NCBI GenBank assembly: GCA_039707655.1
Contig: CM077671.1
Coordinates: forward strand, 299,956,509 to 300,020,508
Length of the DNA: 64,000 nt
From: Elymus sibiricus
Lineage: Eukaryota > Streptophyta > Magnoliopsida > Poales > Poaceae
Reading direction: 5' to 3'
Shown here piece after piece: positions 46,120 to 58,720 of the stretch. Every line of letters begins with the position of its first letter. Position 1 is the first letter of the stretch. The notes under the pieces are model-generated. The model did no database searches, was not told where the DNA came from, and saw only the letters and a program-made list of their open reading frames with translations. A program made the translations under genes and the position numbers.

Positions 46120-46888
46120 CTGAAATTATTTGTGACTCAAAATAAGGGTGAAAAAAACTCAACAAAACTTATAGCAACTACTCCCACAAGTGCCTAGAGG
46201 CTATATCATGCATCAAAACTACTTGGGACCATACAAATTTGACGTGCAAGCTCAAGAACAAGGTCACCACAGCAGCAAAAATTTGCAATATATAAAGCAC
46301 CAGAGCAAAAACTAATTGAACCATTGGAGGAGTCACATACCGAAGAACAATCCCCCAAAACAGTTTTGCAAATGGAGCTTTGCACAAGGAGATCGAAAAT
46401 GGCAGCAAGATGAGCTAGAACACGGGTTTGAGCAATGGTGGGATTTTTTCTAGAGGAAGACGGAGTGGATGGGTGCTGGAATAAGTGAGGGGGGCCTAGG
46501 TGGGACCCACAAGCCACCAGGGCGCGCCCAGGGGGGGTGGGCGCGCCCTGCAGGCTTGTGGCCCACTGGTGTAGCCTCCTGATGTGTTCTCAGTGCCAAA
46601 AATTCTTAAATATTCCAGAAAAAATCATACTAAATTTTTAGGGAATTCTGAGAACTTTTATTTTCAGGTCATTTTTTATTGCACGGATAAAACAGAAAAC
46701 AGAAAAATAATAGCATTTTTAATAAATTAAGTCTAAAGAACAGAAAGTAAAAGTTGGGTACAGAAGGTTGTGCTTTCTAAATTCATCCATCTCATGCTCA
46801 TAAAAAAGAATCCATCAATAAGGTTGATCAGGTCTTATTGACGAACATTTTTTCGAATGACACGGAACCGGAGAATTTTCGAATAACA
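46120..46888 (-). promoter_or_regulatory. U3-like module and putative 5'-UTR intron upstream of ORF2 in B
   Basis: Counterpart of 31811-32580 in A. G+C-rich inverted repeat at 46506-46561; donor GTATGTGACT at 46340 and acceptor TTTCAG ending at 46120 (minus), a 221 bp intron; leader and ATG at 46098. The ORF on 46206-46517 is not supported. Confidence 0.5.
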
Positions 46889-49642
46889 CTAGGTTACCTC
46901 AATGGGGATATGCATGTCCCCAACAATAAGTATATCATATTTCTTTTTGGCAGTAGGGAGAGGGAATTCAAAGTCTCCAATAATAATCGTTGAATTTTTT
47001 TCAATGGAGTTGATACTATGAACTTGAGGTTGTTTCTTCAGAAAGTGTACCGTATTCTCATTACCATTAACATGAAAAGTGACATTGCCCTTGTTGCAAT
47101 CAATGACAGCCCCTGCAGTATTCAAAAAGGGTCTACCAAGGATGATCGACATACTGTCGTCCTCGGGAATATCAAGAATAACAAAGTCCGTTAGGATAGT
47201 AACATTTGCAACTACGACAGGCACATCCTCACAAATACCGATGGGTAAAGCAGTTGATTTATCAGCCATTTGCAAAGAGATTTCAGTAGGTGTCAACTTA
47301 TTCAAATCAAGTCTACGATACAAAGAGAAAGGCATAACACTAACACCAGCTCCAAGGTCACATAAAGCAGTTTTAACATAATTTCCTTTAATAGAGCATG
47401 TTATAGTAGGTACTCCGGGATCTCCTAGTTTCTTTGGTATTCCACCCTTAAAGGTATAATTAGCAAGCATGGTGGAAATCTCAGCTTCCGGTATCTTTCT
47501 TTTATTTGTCACAATATCTTTCATATACTTAGCATAAGGAGACATTTTCAGAATATCAGTCAAGCGCATACGCAAAAAGACAGGTCTAAGCATTTCAACA
47601 AAGCGCTCAAAATCCTCATCATCCTTTTTCTTGGATGGCTTAGGAGGAAAAGGCATGGGTTTCTGAACCCAAGGTTCTCTTTCTTTACCATGTTTCCTAG
47701 CAACAAAGTCTCTTTTGTCATATCTTTTGTTCTTAGGTTGTGGGTTATCAAGATCAACAACAGGTTCAATCTCCACATCATTATCATTACTAGGTTGAGC
47801 ATCAACATGAACATGATCATTAATATTATCACTAGGCTCATGTTCATTACCAGATTGTGTCTCAGCATCAGAAATATAAATATCATTTGGGTTTTCATGT
47901 GTATCTATAACAGGTTCACTAGCAGCATGCAAAGTCCTATCGTCATTCTTTTTCCTTTTATTGCTGGGACGACTACGTGCATCAATATTAATTCTCTAAG
48001 AATCTTGCTCAATTCTCTTAGGATGGCCCTCAGGATACAAAGGTTCCTGAGTCATTTTACCACCTCTAGTCACAACTCTAACAGAATGATCATTGTTCTT
48101 ACCAATCATCTCATTAAGCAAATCATTTTGTGCCTTAAGTACTTGTTCTACTTGAGTAGTTACCATGGAAGCATGTTTACTAATAAGCTTAAGATCATTA
48201 ACAGTTCTACTCATATAATCACCTAAGCGATCAAGCATGTAAGCATTATGTTTCAATTGTCTACTAACATAAGCATTGAAATTTTCTTGCTTAACAATAA
48301 AGTTATCAAACTCATCCAAGCATTGGCTAGCAGACTTATTATAAGGAATATCACCTTCATCAAACCTACGGAGGGAATTTACCTCTACTACCTATGTCGG
48401 GTTATCAAGACCATTTATTTCTTCAATAGGTGGTAGATTCTTAACATCTTCAGCTTTAATACCTTTTTCTTTCATAGATTTCTTTGCCTCTTGCATATCT
48501 TCAGGACTGAGAAATAGAATACCTCTTTTCTTCGGAGTTGGCTTTGGAGGTGGTTCGGGAATAGACCAATCATTATCCTTGCTTAATATATTATTCAATA
48601 GTAGTTCAGCTTGTTCAACAGTTCGTTCCCTGAAAACACAACCAACACAACGATCTAGGTGGTCCCTAGAAGCATCGGTTAGTCCATTATAAAAGATATC
48701 AAGTATTTCGTTTTTCTTGAGAGGATGATCAGGCAAAGCATTAAGTAATTGGAGAAGCCTCCCCCAAGCTTGTGGGAGACTCTCTTCTTGAATTTGCACA
48801 AAGTTAAATATTTCCTGCAAGGCAACTTGTTTCTTATGGGCAGGAAAATACTTTTCAGAGAAGTAATATATCATATCCTGGGGACTACGCACACAACCAG
48901 GAGCAAGAGAATTAAACCATATCTTAGCATCACCCTTTAATGAGAAAGGAAACAACTTAAGAATATAGTAATAACGAATTTTTTCCTCATGAGTGAATAG
49001 GGTGGCTATATCATTCAATTTAGTAAGATGTGCCACGACAGTTTCAGATTCATAACCATGGAAAGGATCAGATTCAACCAAAGTAATTAACTCAGGATCG
49101 ACAGAGAATTCATAATCCTTATCAGTAACAAAGATAGGTGAAGTAGCAAACTTAGGATCATATTGCATTCTAGCATTCAAAGATTTCTCCTTCCATTTGC
49201 ATAGCAATTTCTTAAGATCATCTCTATCCTTACAAGCAAAAAAGTCCCTAGTTACCTCTCCCTCCATAACATAACCCTTAGGTATATGAGGCAATTCATA
49301 TCTAGGAGAGCTAGGTCTAGCAGGTGTCTCATAGTGTTCAGTTTCAATAATTTCAACAGTTTCAGAAATATCATCAGTTGCAGCATTGACTCTAGCAATT
49401 TGTTCATCAAGAAATTCACCCAGTGGCACAGTAGTATCAAGCAAAGTATCATCATAAGCATCATGCATAGCAGAAGTGGAATCATCAACTACTTGCGACA
49501 TATTAGAATCAATAGCAGGTGGTGGTGTCGCAAGTTTACACATAACAGAAGGTGAATCAAGTGCAGAGCTAGATGGAAGTTCCTTACCTCCCCTCGTAGT
49601 AGAGGGATAGATCTTGGTTTTTGGGTCTTTCAGATTCTTTAT
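46889..49642 (-). pseudogene. Element B gag-protease polyprotein, broken
   Basis: Same domain order as in A. Gag has FPFSLKGDAKIWFNSLAPGC and LPQAWGRLLQLLNALPDHP; the protease has LCDLGAGVSVMPFSLYRRL and IILGRPFLNTAGAVIDC. The expected start codon is ATA (49642-49640) instead of ATG. Two in-frame TAG codons, at 48394-48392 and 47998-47996, replace expected CAR codons. There are no frameshifts, so it is better preserved than A. Ends with a TAG at 46889. Confidence 0.9.
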
Positions 49643-49692
49643 AGTGATCAACAGATATAATTCCCAAGTGACTCAGAGAATAGAGCTATGCT

Positions 49693-49709
49693 CCCCAGCA
49701 ACGGCGCCA
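49693..49709 (-). other. Primer binding site of B (tRNA-Asp)
   Basis: Minus TGGCGCCGTTGCTGGGG, one mismatch to the tRNA-Asp complement; 11 bp from the LTR. Confidence 0.88.
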
Positions 49710-49720
49710 GAAAAAGGTCT

Positions 49721-51121
49721 TGATAATCCACAAGTATAGGGGATCGCAACAGTTTTCGAGGGTAGAGTATTCAACCCAAATTTATTGATTCGACACAAGG
49801 GGAGCCAAAGAATATTCTCGAGTATTAGCAGCTGAGTTGTCAATTCAACCACACCTGAAAGACTTAATATCTGCAGCAAGGTATTTAGTAGCAAAGTAGT
49901 ATGGAAGTAATGATAACAATGGCAAAGTGACAGTAGTAGTTTTGTAGTGATTGTAACAGTAGCAACGAAAAAGTAACTTAGGAAAGATCAATATGTGAAA
50001 AGCTCGCAGGCAATGGATCAGTGATGGATAATTATGTCGGATGGCATTCATCATGCAACGGTTATAACATAAGGTGACACAGAACTAGCTCCAATTCATC
50101 AATGTAATGTAGGCATGTATTCCATATATAGTCATATGTGCTTATGGAAAAGAACTTGCATGACATCTTTTGTCCTACCCTCCCGTGGCAGCGGGGTCCT
50201 AATGGAAACCAAGGGATATTAATGCCTCCTTTTAATAGAGAACCGGACCAAAGCATTAGCACTTAGTGAATACACGAACTCCTCAAACTACGGTAATCAT
50301 CGGAAAGAATCTCAATTATTGTCACCCTGGGGGATGCGGATCATAACTCGTAATAGGTGTCTACAACTTGCAAGATAAGATCAAGAACACATACATATTC
50401 ATGAAAACATAATAGGTTCAGATCTGAAATCATGGCTCTCTGGCCCTAGTGACAAGCATTAAGCATAGCAAAGTCATAGCAACATCAATCTCAGAACATA
50501 ATGGATACTAGGGATCAAACCCTAACAAAACTAACTCGATTACATGGTAAATCTCATCCAACCCATAACCGTCCAGCAAGCCTACGATGAGATTACTCAC
50601 GAACGGCGGAGAGCATCATGAAATTGGTGATGAAGGATGGTTGGTGATGACGACGGCGTCGATTTCCCCTCTCCGGAGCCCAAAACGGACCCCGGATCTG
50701 CCCTTCCGAGGAAGAACAGGAGGTGGCGGCGGCTCCGTATCGTAAAACGCGATGAACTCTTCTCCTTGATTTTTTTCTCCACGGATGTGAATATATAGAG
50801 TTGGAATTGAGGCCGGAGAAGCCACGGGGGGCCCACAAGCCACCAGGGCGCGTCCTAGGGGGGCGCGCCCTCCTGGCTTGTGGCCAACAGGTGGACCCCC
50901 CCTGGCTTGATTCTTTCGCCAATATTTTTTATTAATTCCAAAAATATTCTCCGTAAATTTTCAGGTCAATCCGAGAACTTTTATTTCTGCACAAAAATAA
51001 CACCAAGGTAATTCTGCTGAAAACAGCGTCAGTCCGGGTTAGTTTCATTCAAATCATGCAAATTAGAGTTCAAAACAAAGGTAAAAGAGTTCGGAAAAGT
51101 AGATACGATGTAGACATATCA
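49721..51121 (-). repeat. Element B 5' LTR
   Basis: Partner of 39770-41166. Minus TGATATGTCTACATCG...GTGGATTATCA; hairpin 50832-50882; TATA at 50797-50792 (minus). Confidence 0.92.
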
Positions 51122-51126
51122 CCAGG

Positions 51127-53105
51127 ACAGGGCGTGCGGTCGGGGGCGGGCCACGGCGGCCGCTGGTTGGCTCGGCGAGGCGAGGAGGCGGGCCACGGCG
51201 GCCGGTGGCTGGCTGGCTCGGCGAGGCGAGGAGGCGGGCAACGGCGGCCGGGCGAGTCCGGGGTGGCTCAGAGCAGGGCCGAGGCGAGAGATGGAGGAGA
51301 GCCTCTGCGGCGGCTCGGAGGCCGACCGCAAGTAGGCCTCGGCGGAGGTGAAGCGACGAGGTCGGCGGCTTGCGGGCGAGGTCCCTCCGGTGAGGGCGGC
51401 TCGAACGACCATGGGGGCGGTGGCGCCTAGATGCCGGCGGGGCGAGCCAGCGCAGCGGGGCATAGGTGCGAGGCGTGGCCGTGGCGGCGAAGCGCCTCGA
51501 GGCAGAGGTAAGAGCGGCGCGGACGGCCGCGGCGAGCCAGAGACGGACTCGGCCAAGGCTAGTAAACAAGGCGACGTGGTGGTGAAGCAAGTTGCGCGGC
51601 GGAGCGGGGCGACGAACGTGGAGGCGAGGTGATGGTGGAAGAGGCGAGCAGCCGGGCGGGCGCAAGGCGGCCGGTGCGGCGGGTCGAGCTGAGGCCGAGT
51701 GCAGGCGGGCGCGGCGACTCGAGGTGGGACGGCGTCCTAAGGCGAGACGAGGTGAGGCGGAGCAAGCAGAGGGCCGGCTCGGCGCCAGGCGAGGATGGAA
51801 GCCGTGGGCGAGGCCGCTGTGGTGGAGGTGCGCGGTCAGGCGACCGCAGAGGCGAGGTGGAAACCAGGCCGGCGTGTCAGCCTCCGCGTATATATCTGGA
51901 TGATGTGGACGTAATTCTTTAATTGCCTTGCTTCGACCGGCTTCAGCTGCCATCGATCTGCCGCACACTTGATTTGCGGACGCAGCGCTATGGTTGGCTT
52001 GTGCTGGTATTTCTTGGTTTTGAGCAATGGAGGAACAGAGGTAACCGACTACTGTTTTTACTCCAAACTTGGGCTTCTCTTTTTTTAACTGTTGACCTGC
52101 CGACTTCGGCCAGGTTTACTTTGCTGTGTTTAGCAACTTTTGACAACTGGTAGTATGTCTAGGGTGGATGTAGCGGCAAATCACATGATCTAATAGTTGC
52201 TTGACTGTAGAAGTTTAAAAACGAATCTAGACTGGCTCTTGTAAGGGAACGGTGGCCGGACAGTTCGCTCCTTCTCGGATTCAGCAGTGGCAACTTGCGG
52301 ATGAACGGCTTTAATCTTTATGATTTGACGGCTGCGTGTTTAATCGTATGGAGCAAGCTAAGAGAGTCCATGGCGAGGCCCAGGCCGGTTCGTAGTAGCA
52401 ATTCCACTTGATTTAGGCACTGAACGTGATGACCGCATATTGCTTCGAACGCTTAGTATTCCTTTTGCCGCAAATCAGCAAAAAATCTGCTCTTGTATTG
52501 CTGCTAGGTTTGGTCTCCACGTGAGTAGGTAAAGATCCATTAGACCTCGATCCCTGTGCCTACTACTAATACTGGCAGTACTTTACTAATTTCTTTCTGT
52601 CTTGACTTTGATCCTGGTGAGGAATACTAGTCTGGTTTGGTGCGTGATGGCCTGAGCTTCTCCACGTTGCTTGCTTTTGATGAAGAGGACAACAACAGCG
52701 GCTGTCCGAATTGCATAGGGACTCGATTCCCCTTCCTTTCTTTTCTCTGTTTCATGGTGCAACGCTAGCGTACATCGACACGCCTCATCTTCAAGAGATA
52801 ACGGAAGATTGACTTTCAGGCCGACGTACGTTGACACAACAAGGCCGCGTGCTGAACGTGGCCATAGAAGTATTCTCTTGATGTGTTCGTCCGCGGGGGT
52901 CGATCTGGACGGAGGCTGGACTTTACATGTAGATGCCACTGCTGCCAAATATCCTGGAATCCTGACTCGAGAGAGCCAGCCTTGAGGCCCCAGCCGGCGT
53001 TATCGTTGGAGAACTTCTCGAGCCAACCTTTTTTTTATCCGGATGATTGCAAGTTTCTCGATCCCTTGAAGTGTAAACTCCAACAACACAACAACACCGT
53101 GCGCC
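51127..53105 (-). other. Element D 5' internal region with G+C-rich island
   Basis: The part of D nearest its PBS. 51127-51890 is very G+C- and CpG-rich, with a ~47 bp tandem unit near 51145-51240 (gcggcc...ggctcggcgaggcgaggagg). It is open in several frames on both strands; the longest minus frame (51968 to 51063) is Ala/Arg/Pro/Ser-rich without a recognisable domain. 51900-53105 has ordinary composition and no supported gene. Confidence 0.55.
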
Positions 53106-53123
53106 GTCCCACGGTGGGCGCCA
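53106..53123 (-). other. Primer binding site of D
   Basis: Minus TGGCGCCCACCGTGGGAC, 2 bp from the LTR; a PBS type familiar from Tat-like grass elements. It fixes the orientation. Confidence 0.8.
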
Positions 53124-53125
53124 AC

Positions 53126-53727
53126 TGTCGTGGTTTTGTCACGGCAAGATGTTCTCGTGAGAGAACTTTAGGTGTGAGGCCATTGCAACTAGGTGGCGGC
53201 TTGCGAGGGGTTGGTCGGAATCGAGAGACTTGAATTTACCCAGGTTCGGTCCCTCCGATGGAGGTAAAAGCCTACGTCCTGCTTTGTGTATATTGATGAT
53301 GAGGATGATCTCGATTACAAGGGTGCGGGATCGCCACCTCTAATCTCGAGAGCCTCTAATCTGTTTCTCTCTAATGACTTGAAGTCGTCCCCTTAGGGGT
53401 GCCTTACCCCTCCTTATATAAGTGGAAGGGGTAGGTTTACATGTAGAGTCCTACTGGGAGTAGGATTAGGACTAGTCTCTCTTGAATCCTAATCCGGGTC
53501 TTGTTTCCTTTGTGAGGGAGTCTTTCCTTTCCTTGGGCCTTCTCTGTGAGCCGGCCCACCATAATATGAGTCGGCCCTCCCATGAGCCGCCCTCTGGGCC
53601 GTTGGGTCTTGTCGTTCGTCTGACCCGCCTGCCGGGTCACTAATGAGCCGCCAAGCTCGGCCGGGTCACCAGTGAGTCGCCAAGTCCCGGCCGGGTCATA
53701 CTTCAGGACGGGTTAATATCCCCGACA
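53126..53727 (-). repeat. Element D 5' LTR
   Basis: 602 bp, close match to 35063-35676, with a ~12 bp deletion near its right end. Confidence 0.9.
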
Positions 53728-53732
53728 GGGAT

Positions 53733-54400
53733 TAACTTTTACTTTTGTCGCTTGGGAACCGCCGCTAATGTGTTTAGCATAGAAGATATTGTTAACTCTT
53801 GGTTGTAACGTTGACAGGAAGGGTGTACCTCCCAAAATTATATATATCTCCGTTTTAAGCTTTGAGCTCTGGCACCTCTGCAAATCCATGCTTCCCTCTG
53901 CGAAGGGACTATCTATTTACTTTTATGTTGAGTCATCACCTTCTCAAATAAGCGCCAGACCTGAGAGCACTATTGTCATCCTCATGCATTGTGTATAGTT
54001 AATGTTGGGTGCAGCATGACTGGATCTTTTCTATCATGAATTACAATGTTTAGTCGCTGCTTGAACTTTGGAGGTGCTCTGCATTTATGTTTTGTGGTCT
54101 CAGAAAGGGCTAGCAAGATACCACTGTTGTCATATTATATCATGATTGTTTTGACAAAGTGTTGGCGCTTGAGATATTTTATTATTGCTTGCTAGTTGCT
54201 TATGTCATTGATATGAGTTAATAAAATTTCTAAGAATTATTGCTGGCATGGTTAGTCATAATCTTTGCTGAAAACCTGCGTGCTACTTAAGAATATATAT
54301 GTAAACAAGAACAAAAGAGTTCGTAAAAGTTTTTCTTTATCACTTTGAGTTTGTCAACTGAATTGCTTGAGGACAAGCAATGGGTTAAGCTTGGGGGAGT
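53733..54400 (+). other. Element A 3' UTR, part after D, with PPT
   Basis: Continues 35062. It carries the conserved block GCTTCCCTCTGCGAAGGG (53890-53907) and ends with AAGCTTGGGGGAGT (54387-54400), the PPT of the following LTR. Non-coding. Confidence 0.8.
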
Positions 54401-55826
54401 TGATACATCTCCGTCGTATCTACTTTTCCTCACACTTTTGCCCTTGTTTTGGACTCTAATTTGCATGATTTGAATGAAACTAACCTGGACTGACACTGTT
54501 TTCAACAGAACTATCATGGTGTTGTTTTTTGTGCAGAAATTAAAGCTCTCGGAACTGGACAAAACTTTTTGGAGATTTATTTTACAATAAATAAAAAATA
54601 CTGGAGCCAAGAACCACCGAAGGGGGAGCTTAGGCTGGGCAGGATACACCAGTGCGCGCCAGCCCCCCCCCCCCCCCCCCAGGCGCGCCCTCGTGGGTTG
54701 TGCCCACCTCGAGGCCCCACTGACCCTAATTCTGACGCTATAAAATCCTATTTTTGGAGAAAAAAATCAGGGAGAAAGTTTCATCGCGTTTTACGATACG
54801 GAGCCGCCGACACCTCCTGCTCTTCATCGGGAGGCCAGATCTGGAGCCCGTTTGGGGCTCCGGAGAGGGGAATCTTCGGTCTTCGTCATCATCAAACCTT
54901 TTCCATCGCCAATTCCATGATCCTCCCCACTGGGAGTGAGTAATTCCTTCGTAGGCTTCCTGGTCAGTGAGGAGTTCGATGAGATTCATCATGTAATCGA
55001 GTTAGTTTTGTTAGGGCTTGATCCCTAGTATCCACTATGTTCTGAGAGTGATGTTGCTATGACTTTGCCATGCTTAATGCTTGTCACTAGGGCCCGAGTG
55101 CCATGATTTCAGATCTGAACCGTTTATGTTATCACCATTATATCTATGTTCTTGATCCGATCTTGCTAGTCATACGCACCTATTACGTGTTATGATCCGT
55201 AAACCCCGGAGTGACAATAGTCGGGATACTTTTCGGTGATGACCGTAGTTTGAGGAGTTCATGTATTCACCGTGTGTTAATGCTTTGTTCCGGTTCTCTA
55301 TTAAAAGGAGGCCTTAATATCCCTTAGTTTCCTTATGGACCCCGCTGCCATGGGAGGGTAGGACAAAATATGTCACGCAAGTTCTTTTCCATAAGCACGT
55401 ATGACTATTTACGGAATACATGCCTACATTACATTTATGAACTGGAGCTAGTTATGTATCGCCCTAGGTTATGACTGTTATATGATGAATATCATCCAAC
55501 GAGTTCACCGATCCAGTGCCTACGAGCTTTCCACATATTGTTCTTGCTAAGTTACTAATGCTACTGCTACTGTTACACTTCCTACAAAACTATTGCTATC
55601 ACCGCTACCGTTACTGCTACTGCTACTACTGCTATCAAAACTATCATACTACTGTGCTACCGATTACTCTGCTGCAGATATTTAATCTCCAGGCGTGGTT
55701 GAATTAACAACTCAACTGCTAGTACTCTCAAATATTCTTTGGCTCCCCTTGTGTCGAATCTATAAATTTGGGTTCAATACTCTACCCTCAAAAACTGTTG
55801 TGATCCCCTATACTTGTGGGTTATCA
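54401..55826 (+). repeat. LTR shared by element A (3') and internal domain C (5')
   Basis: 1426 bp, TGATACATCTCCG...GGGTTATCA. Preceded by A's PPT and followed by a PBS and another gag, so it serves both. The hairpin at 54646-54698 has a run of 18 C (54663-54680) in the loop. TATA box 54739-54746. Confidence 0.92.
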
Positions 55827-55904
55827 AGACCTTTTTCTGGCCCCGTTGCCGGGGAGCATAGCTATATTTGTTGAGTCACTTGGGATTTATATCAATTGAT
55901 CACT

Positions 55905-58720
55905 ATGAAGAATCTGAAGGATCCAAAAACCAAGGTTTTTCCCTCTAAGACGAGGGGAGGTAAGGAACTGCCATCTAGCTCTGCACTTGATTTACCTTCT
56001 ATTATGAGTAAGCTTGCAACACCACCACCACATGCTAGTAATCCTGATATGTCGCAAGTTATTGATGATGCTACTTCTGCTCTGAATGATGCTTATGATG
56101 ATGCTAGTACCATGCTTGATGATAATGTGCCACTAGGTGAATTTCTTGATGAGCAAATTGCTAGAGCTAAAGAAAATGAAATTATTGAAACTAATGAAAT
56201 TACTGAAACTAATGACATTGTTGAAACTGATGAAGCCTTTGAAACTGATGACTATGAAACACCTATTAGACCTAGCTCTCCTAAATTTGAAATGCCTAAG
56301 ATACGTGAAGGTTATGTTATAGATGAAGAGACGACTAGGGAAATCCTTTCTTGTAAGGATAGAAACGATCTTAAGAAATTACTACGCAAGTATAAGGAAA
56401 ATACTTTGAATGCTAGAATGAAATGTGATCCTAAGTTTGCTACTTCACCTATCTTTGTTACCGATAAGGACTATGAATTCTCTATCGACCCAGAGTTAAT
56501 TACTCTGGTTGAATCTGATCCTTTCCATGGCTATGAAACTGAAACTGTAGTGGCACATCTTACTAAGTTGAATGATATAGCCACCCTCTTTGCTCATGAT
56601 GAGAAGATTCGCTACTACTATATTCTCAAATTATTTCCGTTCTCATTAAAGGGTGATGCTAATACATGGTACCATACTCTTGCTCCTGGTTGTGTGCGTA
56701 GTCCCCAGGATATGATTTACTACTTCTTTCAAAAATATTTTCCTGCTCATAAGAAACAAGCTGCCTTACAGGAAATATTTAACTTTATGTAAATTGAAGA
56801 AGAGAGTCTCCCACAAGCTTGGGGGAGGCTTCTCCAATTGCTTAATGCTTTGCCTGATCACCCTCTTAAGAAAAATGAAATACTTGATATCTTCTACAAT
56901 GGACTAACTGATGCTTCTAGGGACTTCCTAGATAGTTGTGCTGGGTGTGTTTTCAGGGAACAAACTGTTGAACAAGCTGAGGAATTATTGAATAACATAT
57001 TGAAGAATTATGATGATTGGACTCTCCCTGAACCACCACTTAAACCCACTCCGAAGAAGAGGGGTATCTTGTTTCTCAGTCCTGAAGATATGCAAGAGGC
57101 AAAGAAATGTATGAAGGAAAAATGTATTAAAGCTGAGGATGTTAATAATTTACCACCTATTGAAGAAATACATGGCCTTGACACACCACCACCTCCACAG
57201 GTGGTAGAGGTAAGTTATTTATTAAAGTTTGATGAAAGTGATATCCCTTACAATAAACATCCTAGTCAATGCTTGTATGAGTTTGACAACTACATTATGA
57301 AACAAGATCACTTCAATGCACATGTTCTGAAACAATTGAAATACAATTCTAATATGATTGCTCGCTTGAGTGACATGCTATTTAGATTCAGTAATGATGT
57401 TAGAGGTGTAGGAAAACATGCCTCTATGGTTCAAACCCAGTTAGAACAAGTTGCTAAATCTCAAAAGGAATTCCTTGATGAAATGAATAATAATATGAAT
57501 TATTTTGCTGATAGAGTAGTTACTAGAGGAGGTAGAATGACCCAAGAACCACTCTATCCTGAAGGTCATCCTAAAAGAATTGAACAAGACTCTCAAAGAA
57601 TTAATGTTAATGCACCTAGTCCTTCTAAGAGGAAAAAGAAAAAGAAAAATGATAGGACTTTGCATACCTCTAGTGAACCTGAGATACAAAAACCTCCTGA
57701 TAATAATGATGTCTCTATTTCCGATGCTGAAACTCAATCTGGTAATGAACATTCACCTAGTGATAATGAAAATGATAATGATGATGTTCATGAGGATGCT
57801 CAACCGAACAATGGTAGAGAACCAGATAATGATGTTGAAATAGAGCCTGCTGTTGATCTTGATAAACCACAACCTAAAAATAAACGTTATGATAAAAGAG
57901 ACTTTGTGGCTAGAAAACATGGTAAGGAAAGAGAGCCATGGGTTCAGAAACCTATGCCCTTTCCACCTAAACCATCTAAGAAAAAGGATGATGAAGAATT
58001 TGAACGCTTTGCTGAAATGATTAGGCCAATCTTTTTGCGTACCCGCTTAACTGATATCCTAAAGATGGCCCCTTATGCAAAATACATGAAAGACATCATC
58101 ACTAATAAAAGAAAGATACCTGAAGCTGAAATCTCCACCATGCTTGCTAATTATTCTTTTAAGGATGGAGTACCTAAAAAACTTGGAGACCTTGGAATAC
58201 CAACTATACCTTGCTCCAGTAAAAGAAACTATGTCAAAACTGCTTGTGTGATTTGGAAGCTAGTGTTAGTGTTATGCCTTTCTCCTTTTATAAAAGACTT
58301 GATTTGAACAAACTCACACCTACTGAAATATCATTGCAAATGGCTGACAAATCAACTGCCACACCAATTGGTATTTGTGAGGATGTGCCCGTTGTTGTTG
58401 CAAATGTTACTATCTTAACGGACTTTGTTATTCTTGAGATGCTCAAGGACGACAACATGTCGATTATCCTTGGTAGACCCTTTTTGAATACTGCAGGGGC
58501 TGTTATTGATTGCAATAAAAGCAAAGTCGCTTTTCATATCGATGGTAATGAGCATACGGTGCACTTTTCGAAGAAACAATTCCAAGTGAATGGTATAAAT
58601 GTTATTGAAGAATCTCCGACAATCACTATTGGAAGTTTTCAATTACCTCTACCAACTGCCAAAAAGAAATATGATATACTTATTGTTGGGGATATGCAAA
58701 TCCCCATTGAGGTAACTTAG
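55905..58720 (+). pseudogene. Internal domain C gag-protease polyprotein, broken
   Basis: The best preserved of the three copies near the start: ATG at 55905 (MKNLKDPKTKVFPSKTRGG). Gag core FPFSLKGDANTWYHTLAPGC; protease ILGRPFLNTAGAVIDC. Lesions: TAA at 56790-56792 where a CAA is expected, and a 2-base loss near 58240 that destroys the frame exactly at the retropepsin active site (DLGAG in A and B). The frame is restored from about 58244 to the TAG at 58720. Confidence 0.9.

Larger units (their letters stand above)
39770..51121 (-). mobile_element. Element B: Athila-like Gypsy element (gag-PR plus ORF2), minus orientation
   Basis: A complete insertion in D with a perfect TSD CCAGG (39765-39769 and 51122-51126). 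LTRs 39770-41166 (1397 bp) and 49721-51121 (1401 bp), PBS 49709-49693, PPT 41180-41167. Without the Angela insertion it is ~9.5 kb. Its gene order equals A and C: gag-PR, spacer module, ORF2, long 3' UTR; no RT, RNase H or integrase. By eye the LTRs differ at ~2% of sites, consistent with B being younger than D, which hosts it. Confidence 0.93.
35063..53727 (-). mobile_element. Element D: non-coding Tat-like LTR retrotransposon, minus orientation
   Basis: LTRs 35063-35676 (614 bp) and 53126-53727 (602 bp) are bounded by TGTC...GACA. The TSD is GGGAG / GGGAT (35058-35062, 53728-53732). PBS is at 53123-53106 (minus TGGCGCCCACCGTGGGAC) and the PPT follows the left LTR at 35677. Without B the element is ~7.3 kb and has no recognisable gag or pol. 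It is full of tandem repeats and G+C-rich stretches, so it is a non-autonomous (LARD-like) element. By eye the LTRs differ at ~16 of 600 sites. Confidence 0.9.
27520..55826 (+). mobile_element. Element A: non-autonomous Athila-like Gypsy element (gag-PR plus ORF2), split by element D
   Basis: 5' LTR 27520-28934, tRNA-Asp PBS 28946-28962, gag-protease 29013-31810, a second gene (ORF2) 32601-33615, a long 3' UTR broken by D at 35063-53727, PPT 54386-54400 and 3' LTR 54401-55826. The left flank is CACCC. The right flank is not CACCC but another internal domain (C), so the unit lies in a tandem LTR-int-LTR-int. It has no RT, RNase H or integrase, so it must move by enzymes from another element. 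Similar in structure to Triticeae Sabrina/WHAM-type elements; the exact family is not certain. Confidence 0.87.

Noticed and set aside
51063..51968. 301-codon minus-strand ORF, Ala/Arg/Pro-rich
   Set aside because: Multiple frames are open on both strands because of extreme G+C; the residues are low-complexity, the frame runs into the LTR of B at its 3' end, and no domain is visible.
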